Shown one piece after another: positions 12,195 to 21,827 of a DNA stretch of 64,000 nucleotides. The notes under the pieces are model-generated. The model worked only from the letters and a program-made list of their open reading frames with translations. It was not told the origin of the DNA and did no database searches. Location of the stretch: assembly GCA_051530055.1 (NCBI GenBank), contig CM121341.1, forward strand, positions 18,104,001-18,168,000, given 5' to 3'. Source of the DNA: Neoechinorhynchus agilis. Its lineage: Eukaryota > Acanthocephala. The position numbers and the translations under genes were made by a program. Position 1 is the stretch's first letter, and every line of letters starts with the position of its first letter.

Positions 12195-12965
12195 CTTAAT
12201 TCGCTCGCACGATAGCCGCCATACGGATGCTCGCAGCATTTCCCTTATGTACGGCTAGACTTATGTTTTGGCGCAAAAACATTGGGCGCGAGGATCCCTC
12301 GTAATCCTCACCAGTCTCCGCCCTATTTCCTTGGTCAGTGCCAAGGCAGCCTCCCCCAGCGACCCATAGGTTTCGATGCCGAACGGATTGAAGATAAAAT
12401 CTGCAATGAAGTTGCTGTATTTTGCAACCTTCCTTCTCTCCCCAGCACTGGCGACTTTGCCTTCATGTGGGCAAGGTTCTTTGCCCCCATGATAATTCGT
12501 CAAAGCTCACATTTAGAACGCTCTCAAGTTTGTTGCGTACAAGGTTGTTGAAGATTGGAGTGGTTCTGAACTTGTAGAAGGCTTTGGTATGTAGAGGCAA
12601 TTTTGGATGAGAAAAAGTGATCCGTGGGCTTTTAGCTTTGAAACCCTCCAACATAGCAGCTCCAGACTGGGTAGTATGCTTTCTATATCCATTGGAACGT
12701 TCTCCCCTTACATGCATGAACCTAGCAAATTAAGCTGATCGTGCTGAATCAGCCTCAAGCCTGGTGCGACGAAGGTAAAGTCGCGAAGTACGCTGGCCCG
12801 GTTCACCTCCTCCATGTTAATTAACAGGAGCTCACGCTTCGAGAAGTTGAGCTCAAAAAATGCTGAAATCGTTTCCGGAATTTTTTTCAGGTCCTTTAAA
12901 ACAATCTTCGGCTTGTCTATAAGAGTAGCGTAATCTAAATATCAGCGTTACTTCCCAACACGTCT
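12195..12965 (-). mobile_element. Family A non-LTR fragment (A4), internally deleted
   Basis: On the minus strand the 5' part (about 12740-12960) reads like the palm-to-thumb segment, with KPKIVLKDLKKIPE, KRELLLINMEE and LNLLGS. The 3' part (12200-12720) reads like the thumb followed directly by the C-terminal domain: FGIETYGSLGEAALALTKEI, then LRQNISLAVHKGNAASI-like residues. Most of the cysteine/histidine and endonuclease region between them is gone. It is more diverged than A7 or A9. It abuts the 5' side of a family B copy on the opposite strand. Confidence 0.7.
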
Positions 12966-14260
12966 TGACGTTTCCATCGACAGCATTCACAAATATCGAC
13001 GCCTACTCGTTCGCCTCTAAACTTCCTCCCGCGAACTCTGACAACCCTTCTGGCCATATCACTCCCTCCTGCACGTCAAAAACATGAGCAATTTAATCTT
13101 GAAACATCAGAGCACCTACAATTTTGTCAAATTGTTCAATTCTATGATTCACACCCTCCACCCTGACGCCATGTCCTCCCAAACCTCAATCACGAAATAT
13201 TTTCCAACTTCGGCAATTCCCAAGAAATTCATTAGAATATCCAACCGTAACCCACCTCGAAAGCAAGCATCTACGGGCCATCGCAATAAATCTCCCGACT
13301 TTCCCCGTGTACAAAAAGCACTAACTCAAAAAATATTAGTTGCCCACAAAAACTTCCTTTTCTCCAAAATTCGTTCGGGTGACAATTCAACGTGGTGGCG
13401 AGCCGTCAAGGACTCTGTTGGTCGACGCAATACAGATCCATTTCCAAATTTGTCCTCTTCTGAACTAACACATGTTCTAGACTCCATCAATCAGAATTTC
13501 TGTCCAGACTCAAACTACAACTACTGTCCCACCTCAGACCCCACACAAACTATCAATCGTACAAATGACACATCTGTCAACCCTCCAATGTTCCCCATAC
13601 TTTCGTCATATGAAGTCCTCCTATATCTCAAGAAATTTCCTCGAAATTCGCCCCCTCAATTCAAAATCCCAAACATGGCTCTTCGCTGCATTATCCCCGA
13701 ACTCATAGATTCTGTTACCCCCATTACAAATCGCAATTTTTATATGGCATCTACTACTCATGCCCGAAAACTGCTAAAGTGATTCTTTTTTCGGAAAATG
13801 GACATCCGATTTCCATCGAACCATTCCGTCTAATATCAATTCTGTCCCGAAAGCTCACCTTTTTTTCACTTCTCAACAATAAACTATCGCCCACGCAATT
13901 CGGCTTCCGACCCAAATTTTCCCGCAATTTAGGAGTCCTTTCGCCCGATCTATCCAAATTTTGCTACAGCTTTATCCAACCTTCCTTCGCCTACGATTAT
14001 CCCGCCTTTTGCTCTAAAATTTGCACAGCTCATTTTCCCCGCTCATCGAATGCATCTATAAATTTTCCAAGAAACAATCAAAGCGCCTCTCAATCATACC
14101 ACCACAATTTATCACATTTTATTCACCTTTTCACACGAGCAAAAAGCTCGCAATCGCAATTCTTTTCACCCTCCTTTACCTCGCACCTTCCTCTACCACC
14201 TGCCCAGTCTCGTCTTCAGATTCCGGCCTGTTTGTCCGATGTAACTGCCGTTGCATTGGC
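12966..14260 (+). mobile_element. Family B APE-type LINE (B2), RT core deleted
   Basis: The plus strand encodes the pre-RT region (FPNLSSSELTHVLDSINQNF, SSYEVLLYLKKFPRNSP) and early RT (PIS.EPFRLISILS, SPTQFGFRPKF). From about 13930 it then jumps straight to the post-RT C-terminus (SFAYDYPAFCSKIC, IECIYKFSKKQ). Comparison with the copy at 53.2-55.1 kb shows that the palm, including the catalytic aspartates, is missing. Frameshifts are also present near 13780 and 14020. Confidence 0.8.
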
Positions 14261-14689
14261 CAGCACAGAAGGTCGGAAGTAGAATTGGCATTTTATTGGT
14301 ATACCGGTTCTTTTAACTATCCCAGAAATTTTGTTTCGCCAACAGTTGGTCTGTGGGCGTATATCCGGCAATCCAATGCATAGGCCCATTCGATTTGGGC
14401 CCATGACTGTTTCTTTTAACTGAATGTTTTTCGCACGTTCCACTTACTCTCGCGCTGAATTAAAAACATCTCTTGCTGAAAATTCGTTTCAACTGTTGGA
14501 TTTCGTCTGTGAGGGCACTCCTTAATGCAGAGGTTGTAAGCATGGTGCAAAAACATTTGAATATACCAATTTTAGTGCGTTTGTTATGGGCACTCGTATT
14601 CTGTCTATCGTGACTTGCTTTTTATTATTTGTCAAAATTAACTTTTAGACCAATTAATTTTATTTTAAATAGAAAAATACTGCGTTTAT
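14261..14689. other. Intergenic, nothing recognised
   Basis: No gene, RNA or repeat supported. It lies between a dead LINE and the 3' side of the chromodomain gene. Confidence 0.4.
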
Positions 14690-15142
14690 TCATCTGATCA
14701 ATCCAAACACAACGTGATGCAAGTCTAATCCCTCATAGCTCCGTGAAGCCAACCACGGAATCTTATAAACATGCTGGTTAGCCTTCAATTCTATATCCAT
14801 ATCACTACGCTCAATCCTATGGTCGATCGATTCTTTAAGTCGCTTCGATTGATCTCGTCTCAATTTCGCAATTTCACGCAACCGGCGTTTTCTGTTCGTT
14901 CTCAATTTGGGTTTTCCCATTTTAACAAGTTCATTGTTATAAATTCTGATCGGTTGCATAGAAAATACATTGTAGTCACGTACCCATGAATCCTCTTCGG
15001 GGCCGTTCCATTCAATTTTAAAAAACAAAGCTTTGTTTACTATAGCGTGGTCGAGGATCCTATTCACTTCATATATTCCCTTTTCTTGACAAACCAATAC
15101 ATGCTTAGTTTTATGAGATATTTTCCCAGCTAGTTTCGGCAT
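14690..15142 (-). CDS. Small chromodomain-like protein
   Basis: An intact single-exon ORF of 150 residues. Residues about 22-58 read like a chromodomain: YEVNRILDHAIVNKALFFKI, then EWNGPEEDSWV and a following helix-like segment. This is the YxVexIL...WxG...ED.W pattern of HP1/Polycomb-type methyl-lysine readers. The aromatic positions Y22, W45 and W53 could form the cage. The rest is lysine/arginine-rich (KPKLRTNRKRRLREIAKLRR) and could bind nucleic acid. No chromoshadow domain is seen. A T-rich acceptor-like TTTTTTAG lies 18 nt before the ATG. Chromodomains also occur at the ends of some retrotransposon integrases, but nothing of that sort surrounds this ORF. The host-gene reading is moderately supported; the biological role is unknown. 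Confidence 0.6.
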   Translation of the reverse strand: MPKLAGKISHKTKHVLVCQEKGIYEVNRILDHAIVNKALFFKIEWNGPEEDSWVRDYNVFSMQPIRIYNNELVKMGKPKLRTNRKRRLREIAKLRRDQSKRLKESIDHRIERSDMDIELKANQHVYKIPWLASRSYEGLDLHHVVFGLIR

Positions 15143-15734
15143 TTATAAAAGCTTTACAGGCTAAAAAACAAATGGTCGACCATCGCAACGTTCAATCGTC
15201 ACACGTTGCAATTTTCAACTGAAACGCGATGTAATTTAATATTTTGATTAAAGTAGAACTTAAGTAAAAATATTGGGGTAGCTCAAGGAAGCTTATGAAA
15301 TATCTCGATACCAAGATGATTCACGCATAAATACCGATCAGAGTTTTGCATTTCTTCTTTTGGCTTTCAAACTGCGAGCTAAAAAATAAGGTAGATCGTC
15401 CGTATCAAAATGGATTAGACAATAAAAATTTCCCCTTAAAAAGCACGAAGCATTTATGGCAGGAAGTCTCTGAACTATATCCGTAATTCAATTACATATT
15501 TTCAACCGACAATAAAGCAAACAAAATGCGCCATTGTATCACATTAAAAAATAGAAAGATAAATGTGTAAAAGAAGGTTTTGCCACCACAATAGTATTTA
15601 GTCCGGTCGAATACAAAAATGCTTATTTTGTACGTCGTTCGCACCGTGCAGTTGAAAAAATGAAAGTTAAAATCGCAAAAGATCATCCCATTTCTGCAAC
15701 AACAACTTTCTTCGTGCTTTTCCCTTCTCGGGTT
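15143..15734. other. Intergenic, nothing recognised
   Basis: Presumed promoter side of the minus-strand chromodomain gene plus unassigned AT-rich DNA. No conserved element seen. Confidence 0.4.
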
Positions 15735-16592
15735 CGCACAAAAACTTGCAGACTTCACACACCCCTCCATCCCATTTCTCTCAAACGTCGGTCCTCAGCC
15801 ACCCAATCTTTCCATCGGTCTCTCGGCCCTCCGCGATCCCTTCGATTTTCATTTCCTCAACTTTTCGAATAAATCGATTCGGCTCTTCACCTTTCACCAT
15901 ATCGCTCCATTGGATCCTTCGTTTCGCGATAGCTTCCTTCACGTCCCCCACCTTCGCTGAGCCCCGGTCCGCATTATCTGGGATAATGTCTTACCTGGTC
16001 GCCCCACACATCCACCTCATCATGTTCATTTCGGCCCGCTGCATTCGCTTGATGTGATTGGCAGTGGTGTTCCATGTCTCCGCCCTATTTAACATGGCTG
16101 GTCTGATTTCCATCTTGAAGACTGCCTTTCAACACCAGAGGTACTTTGCTATCACACAAGATCCCAGTTAGGATTTTCCACTTCATCCATCCGCTATTTA
16201 TTCTCGATGAAATCTCGGCGACGATATCGTTTTGTATCGACATTGTAGAGCCGAGGTTCTTGAATTTGTTGAATTTCCGCAGGAAAATGCTCCCAGTTCT
16301 GGAAATTTTTAGACCTTGACTTTAAAGAGCTTTCCTCCATTTCTCTAGGTCATTGTTGAGATCCTCCGAATTATAGCTGAAGAGGTCGATGTCGTCGGCA
16401 AAAAGCATGTTCCATAGCGGACCTTTACTGATCGGTTTGCTGATTTCATCCATAGTGACTACAAACAAATAAGGGCTCAAAGCTAATCCCAAGTTCACCC
16501 AGAAGATATCCGCATTACTAACTGGGGTTCTTATAATTCATTTTGCTCTGCATGTACATGTTCTGAATCGCTGTAATATAAGTCTCGGTCTG
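15735..16592 (-). mobile_element. Family C RTE-like LINE fragment (C2), RT 3' half
   Basis: On the minus strand the RT reads SPYLFVVTMDEISKPI, then LWNMLFADDIDLFSYN and NNDLEKWRKAL. A thumb-like region (FKNLGSTMS, then VAEISSRINSGWMKWK) and C-terminal remains reach about 15740. It belongs to the same RTE-like family as 9163-11188 but has lost everything upstream of the palm. Frame breaks show it is inactive. The truncated 5' side coincides with the target duplication of element M1. Confidence 0.75.
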
Positions 16593-16816
16593 CAATTCTC
16601 AATTTTGTTCTTTGGTGATTATAAAAATAGGGACTAAATCAAATAAGGCTGACTACATACTAAAACATAGGATATAGCCACCCTGAACCACCTCTCGACC
16701 TTTTAGACCTGAAGAAGTCCGACGAAACGGACGAAATATTGCAATCAATAAAGCAGTCGCTATTTTTATAACTAAAGAACAAATGAATAAATGAACTTCT
16801 TTACAATTCTCAATTT
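16593..16816 (+). mobile_element. Hairpin-motif palindromic element (M1) with 13-bp target duplication
   Basis: The 198-bp insert 16606-16803 is flanked by CAATTCTCAATTT at 16593-16605 and again at 16804-16816. The inverted arms are GTTCTTTGGTGATTATAAAA on the left and its near-complement ending at 16780. A 23-nt extension lies outside the right arm. The core at 16709-16734 is CTGAAGA-A-GTCCG-loop-CGGAC-GAAA. It is followed by a small TATTG/CAATA hairpin that overlaps AATAAA (16747-16752). Confidence 0.85.
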
Positions 16817-16843
16817 AAACCGTAATCAGGAATGACGTACACA

Positions 16844-17219
16844 TCTCGCGTCGAGAGAGTCACTCAAGCATGAATATCTTACTCATTCAAAGAAAAGAGC
16901 GTTGGGCCTAGAAGAAGTTTCTTTTCCTAGAGACGTTCTAGGACAAGACACGATGTTTCCCGACTAAAACTCGAGATCATACTCATAGCGGTCATTTCTA
17001 TAGTTTGAATCTCAACTTTCTGCACCAACAGAAAGCAAGCCACAATCTGCGAGGATGAGGAGTGGCGGGTCTGTCTACGGTGATGCAGGGACGGTTTTGG
17101 CCTGTTCCCGAAGGTGATCGAGTCTCTTGAATGGCTTCGGCCTTCGAGGACGGCGGACTGCGCTACCTGAGCAATATGGCTCAATAATGAAATAAAAGAA
17201 AATATTCGGTGATATGTGT
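16844..17219. repeat. Dispersed repeat R1, copy 2
   Basis: Same-orientation copy of 2708-3103. It retains the 85-codon minus-strand ORF (16927-17184) and the A-rich end. Confidence 0.8.
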
Positions 17220-17699
17220 AAATTGGTGGAAAGTGGATATTTTGCTGAATTCACGGTGACGTCGTACGCTTTTTATGCAAAAGCCGTGAAGAATCTGCAC
17301 GCTATCACGACAGAGATGAATAACATCGTTGATTTCAGCGCCACTGTTTACTTATGGTGATTACGAACCTTCTTTAGAAGTTTCACAGAATCTTTTCCAC
17401 TGTTTGTCGACCATCCAAAAAGGATGACGCCAGAACAACATTGCTCTTTACAAATCAATTGTATTTGCAACTTTCATCCTTCCAATAGCTTTTCAATAAC
17501 TTATAGAAACCAGTTGAAGTCTACTGACTACTGCTCTCAAATCGCGTTTTATCTGCTCGACCAATCGACGTATTTCAATAAATCTGATTCGCAAAATTTT
17601 CTTCGTAGTCATAAATACAGATAAATGTTCACATTCTCGATTCTTATTTTATAGTGAGAAAACGTTCTTTTTAATCATAACATAATAAAGTACAAAACG
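17220..17699. other. Intergenic, nothing recognised
   Basis: AT-rich sequence with no supported feature. Confidence 0.4.
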
Positions 17700-19262
17700 T
17701 GCGATCACCACCGTCCGCAAAATTAGAGCTTCTCTCCTTCCTCGGCTGTCGCTATCACGCTAGCAGCATTGCCTCGTTGTACTGCGAACGAGATATTTTG
17801 TCGCAGGAATACACCTGCTCGTGCGCTGCCGGTCGTTTCTCTCAATTTCTTCGAGAGATCCTGGAGCAGAGTGAGTGCCGAGCTGCTAAGCGCTCCATAC
17901 GTCTCTACTCCGAAGGGGACAAAATAGTGGGCCCTTTCTAAATCCCTATATTTTCGTACCTTCCTCCCTTCCGCTGCACTGGCAGCACCTCCAGCGATTA
18001 CGAGAGAGTAGGGAATGTTGCTTACTGCGAGGGTATCCACACACGTCGCGTCCCAGAAAAGGCATTTGCCCCCCCCCACCACGGAAAGACCGTAATTCCG
18101 TCGCGACCAAGCCTTGAGGACACTGCGATTCTCGTTACCTCATCAGTGAGAAGAGTTCCCACAGATGCCAGAGGAACAGCCTCCAAAAACGCCAACGATT
18201 CTCGTGTCGAAACTGCCAACAATCTAGCTCGGACGACGCCATCGCGAGAACCTAAAAGTAGAGAGCTGTGAGCTCTCGCGACAAGAGGTCTGTCCCAGAT
18301 CGATTGTCTGAGGCCATTCACGGGAACATGGTTAGCGCCTGCCTGCTGGCACCATTATTCAACTGCCATCACAAAGTCTTGGTCAAGACAAAACTTTTTC
18401 CTCAGAATTATCTTCGCTATCGGTTGACCCCCTCATATGACCCAAGAAAGGCTGGCAAGGCAAGGTCTACTAGCGCCCAAGTGCCCAATCCCCCAGATGA
18501 TACAGGAGTATTTGTAGTGTCGCGTTGTCTCCTTGTGCAAAACTGTCGGAGGATGACAATAACCGAACAGCCCACTGAACATCTCCGTCCGCAAGCTTCG
18601 AAGAGACACGTTCAGTCAAGGATCGCTTTGAAAAACGACAACGAAACGCTTCCTTCGTGCGTCCCTTACGAACCTTGCGAAATTTCATTTCGAAATTTCA
18701 TTTCGAAATTGTTAAATATCTTTTCGAGGGAGGCCACCCTTTCATTGATTGTTAATATCAAAAGCACCCCAAAATCATCACTGGTGCAAAGGACTAAGCG
18801 CGGGAATGCGAAGAGCCGTATCCATGATGGCGTACAGTTCTTTTGGAGGCAATCGTTGAGCAATCCCGTAAATGCTTTGGCGACCTGATATCGTGTGCCC
18901 TTTGGGATCGGTTTCAGGACGTTCCTAGGCAGAAACCGCACGATATAAGGTAGCGAAATAGAGCCAGTGGTGATCTGAGAGGTCCCATGCATAAACAGAT
19001 CGGTTGATTGTGGTTGAGAACCAGACCCGCTACAGCGGAGATCCCGGGGACCATGGGCAAACAAAACCCCCAAATTGGTTAATTTAAAAGACTTACCGCA
19101 AACCGAACACAAACCAGTAGAGACGCATGGGAGCCCGGTAGCGTTGGTGTTCTCAGGTTGAGCGCTATCGATAAGTGGCGCGTTCAAGGTGTCTGCGTCA
19201 GTGATTTGATGAACATAATTTCGGTTTGGTGTCCACATCGGTAATGGAGGCGGCATTGGAAC
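17700..19262 (-). mobile_element. Family A non-LTR retrotransposon (A5) with RT deleted
   Basis: The minus strand starts with a clear ATG at 19256 (MPPPLPMW) and an N-terminal zinc finger CSVCGKSFKLTNLGVLFAHG. The pre-RT region follows down to about 18470. There it jumps directly to LGTWALVDLALPAFLGS-like post-RT sequence, so the whole RT palm is missing. The C-terminal region (TRESLAFLEAVPLASVGTLL, WDATCVDTLAVSNIP) follows to the GGRW-type end near 17700. This is the best view of the family's N-terminus. Frameshifts are present in the C-terminal part. Confidence 0.85.
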
Positions 19263-19554
19263 ACATTAGGCGATTATTAATGAGTAAGGACTCCAAGATC
19301 AAATAGAAATGTCTTCTGTATTGGCCCATAAATCACTACAGATCACAGTGTATTTATCACTCAATGGAAAAAGCTTTCTGTCTTTGACAACAAATCCTTT
19401 TTCGTTAAATTGCACATCAACACCGTATGTTTCAATCAACTTGTCAATTTCCAAATGGATACGTTCACTTGCACGTCTTTTTTACCGATTGGTTGAATAC
19501 CTCAATGTACTGCTTTGATAATTTTTTACCGAAACACTTTACACTGTGCCAAAT

Positions 19555-20292
19555 TCGGCGGACATGCAATTTTAGTCAGCGCAGAGCGAAATCGTGAAAG
19601 GTTTTAGAAATCTGGCACCCGGTATAGAATTGATCACTATACACCGGCTGAGTCTTCTAGGGAGCTACGTTTTTGATTATAATGTTGAAAACGAAATCGA
19701 CTATCTACTCCCGAACATCGCGATGCTGTGCGATAGAGTCCTTGAACTTTCGTCACACGAGGCTCTATTCCTGATCAAGAATACCCTCTTCATCCCGAAA
19801 CTACTTTATAAACTGCGCACGGCTTCCTTCTTCAAGCACGTTGATAAGTTAAAGAAGCTCGATGACATTGTAAAGGCGTGTCTCGAGCACTTTTTAAATA
19901 TCCAGCTATCAGACGAGGCCTGGTGACAAGCTTCATTGCCTTTATCGTCCGGTGGATTAGGTATTCGAAAAACACTAGATGTGTCGTTGCCCGCGTTTTT
20001 GGGATCATTCGAAGGGAGTCGGGATCTGATAAAAGTGGCGAAATATAGAGAATTAAGTAGGTCTCACGTTTTTGTACCCTTTGGAGCGGAGACTCTTGGT
20101 GCGCTCGGTAGCTCGGGACTTAAATTTACGAAGGATTTATCGAGTAGACTCCAGGCCAAGACAGGAAATACATGAGCTGGTGCCTTCCTGCGCCAAACCA
20201 TTGGTCTCGCGATCCGGAAACGCAGCGAGCGTGGTCGCGACCACTGAGGGGATTGCGATGCCTCTTCGTCGTGGACGATGGTGATTGTTGAA
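19555..20292 (+). mobile_element. Family A non-LTR fragment (A6), thumb to C-terminus
   Basis: The plus strand reads APGIELITIHRLSLLGSYVF, then SSHEALFLIKNTLFIPKLLY, LSDEAW, SSGGLGIRKTLD, LPAFLGSFEG, then directly the last domain (VFVPFGAETLGALGSSGLKF) and the end near 20282. The cysteine/histidine and catalytic endonuclease region is deleted. One stop at 19924 and a frameshift near 20170 interrupt it. Confidence 0.8.
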
Positions 20293-20511
20293 ACGCTTTG
20301 TGATTGTGTGTAAATGAAAGAGTTGCTTTCAAAAAAAACTCGTCTTTAAGTCTTTTTTGTCAGTTTAACATTCGTAAATATTCCATAAAATATATTAAGT
20401 GAACCTTTATAAGAAATCCCAAGAGTATAAAATATTATCTTGTGGAATACTACTTGATTTTCCAATCGCATGATTAATTAAGTTTTTTATATGAAGATTG
20501 GCCAGCCGGTA

Positions 20512-20990
20512 ACTTATATCGATGTGTGGCCTTTTATCACACGGCTGGTAATTTTTTGGGCACACAACCCACCGATTTGGTTCAGAGAAGTAATTCAATT
20601 ACCCAATGCACTGAACCATCTGGTACGAGTTTGTACATTCCTCCGGATCCTCAGATACCTCCAGGAGGCGGGACTCAGTGAATTTCCCCCCTTCAGCGGT
20701 GGCTGTGCGTCATTGGCGGTAACGGATTCGAACCACTTGACAAGTGGACTAATGCCCGTGATCCCGATTAAGGGTCAAGTGGTTCGAATCCGTTACCGCC
20801 AATGAAGCAAAGCCAAAGGGGACGAAACTGATGAGTCCTGACTCCTGGAGGTATCTGAGGATCCGGAGGAATGTACAAACTCGTACCGGATGGTTCAGTG
20901 CATTGAGTAATTGAATTACTTCCCTGAACCAAATCGGTGGGCTGTGTGCCCAAAAAAATTATCAGCCGTGTGATAAAAGGCCACAAATTG
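20512..20990. repeat. Large palindrome: head-to-head pair of a hairpin-rich B-box unit
   Basis: Two arms of about 220-230 bp (about 20512-20743 and 20772-20990) are inverted copies around a 28-nt centre. Each arm contains GGTTCGAATCC (plus strand 20781-20791; minus strand 20724-20734), a perfect pol III B box. A weak A-box-like TTGACAAGTGG lies at 20737-20747. The right arm folds into successive hairpins: GAGTC/GACTC (20833-20844), ATCCGG/CCGGAT (20861-20891), GGTTCAG/CTGAACC (20892-20930, with AGTAATT/AATTACT inside), GGGC/GCCC (20939-20951) and TTATCA/TGATAA (20959-20976). It could be an inverted SINE-like pair. I do not recognise the family. Confidence 0.7.
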
Positions 20991-21055
20991 ATATAATCAA
21001 GTTTTGTTTTCGAAAATGAACACTTGGACGGGATGTTGTACTGATAAAGGAAATC

Positions 21056-21093
21056 TTTATTTTCGATCTTTCGCCGTCTCACGGCTTCTTCAG
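21056..21093 (-). mobile_element. Hairpin-motif copy (M11)
   Basis: On the minus strand: CTGAAGA-A-GCCGT-GAG-ACGGC-GAAA, then AATAAA at 21061-21056. It lies just right of the large palindrome. I found no target duplication or partner arm, so its boundaries are unknown. Confidence 0.6.
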
Positions 21094-21120
21094 GAATCCA
21101 GAAATACATTATTTTAGTCA

Positions 21121-21827
21121 ATTTTTGTGCAAATTGGGCAACCGTCGAGGATGTTTTAGAGTATTACAGACCATTTTGAGCAGCTTCTACAGGTGATGAT
21201 CGCTTTAATGAATTTCATCATCGACATTGTGATTTGGTCGATCAAGAAATTTTAAAAAGTTGTTATTTAGATCGCTTGTCGACGCCCGAAGCAATTGAAT
21301 TGACAATGACTGATTCAATAAGTCGAAATATACACTGGACTTTAACTATCTCCCTCGGGCGTCAACAAGCGACCTAATTAACGACATATCCAACCACCCG
21401 AATTCATTCCTTAAAGTAAATTTTAAAATATAGAACTATACTGTGCATCTTCACGGAAAATGTTTTCTTCCGGACGAAAAATAGTGACGATTTTTACTAG
21501 TTACGTGTCATAATGTTCATAAGTTGCTCCTGTGATCTGGATTACGGCCATGTTAAATTTGATCATTTGAATAGAATTTTCTTACAAATGAATAATGCCT
21601 ATTTAATAGTCTTTGTTTTACAAACAACGTCAATTTCGTGAATCTAAGTTGAGGATAAATTTCGCTCATTTACGTTTAGGCTTATTTACGTAGGACACTA
21701 ATTGGGAGTCATGATCGATTTACATAATTATCGCAATCTTTTAGTGAATTGTGTATTTCTCTAATACCGATCAGCCGCTTAATACGCTCGTACTGTTTAT
21801 CAAGTAGCCGGGCATTATAATTTGTAG
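21121..21827. promoter_or_regulatory. Upstream region of NDUFV1
   Basis: Non-coding AT-rich stretch before the NDUFV1 start. No canonical box was recognised. The sequence ends in AATTTGTAG immediately before the ATG, an acceptor-like site. Confidence 0.3.

Noticed and set aside
15660-16057. Plus-strand ORFs of 70 and 103 codons
   Set aside because: Antisense of the RTE-like fragment C2.
20737-20800. Possible tRNA gene (A-box-like and perfect B box, T-arm-like fold)
   Set aside because: No acceptor stem or anticodon arm can be formed in the right places; it is the centre of a palindrome, better read as a SINE-like element.
20816-20850. Canonical hammerhead ribozyme
   Set aside because: GGACGAAAC and CTGATGAGTCC are both present but adjacent in permuted order, with no room for stems I and III in a monomer.
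20491-21121. Two ORFs of 104 and 117 codons, opposite strands
   Set aside because: They lie in the two arms of the large palindrome and translate the same inverted repeat; not genes.
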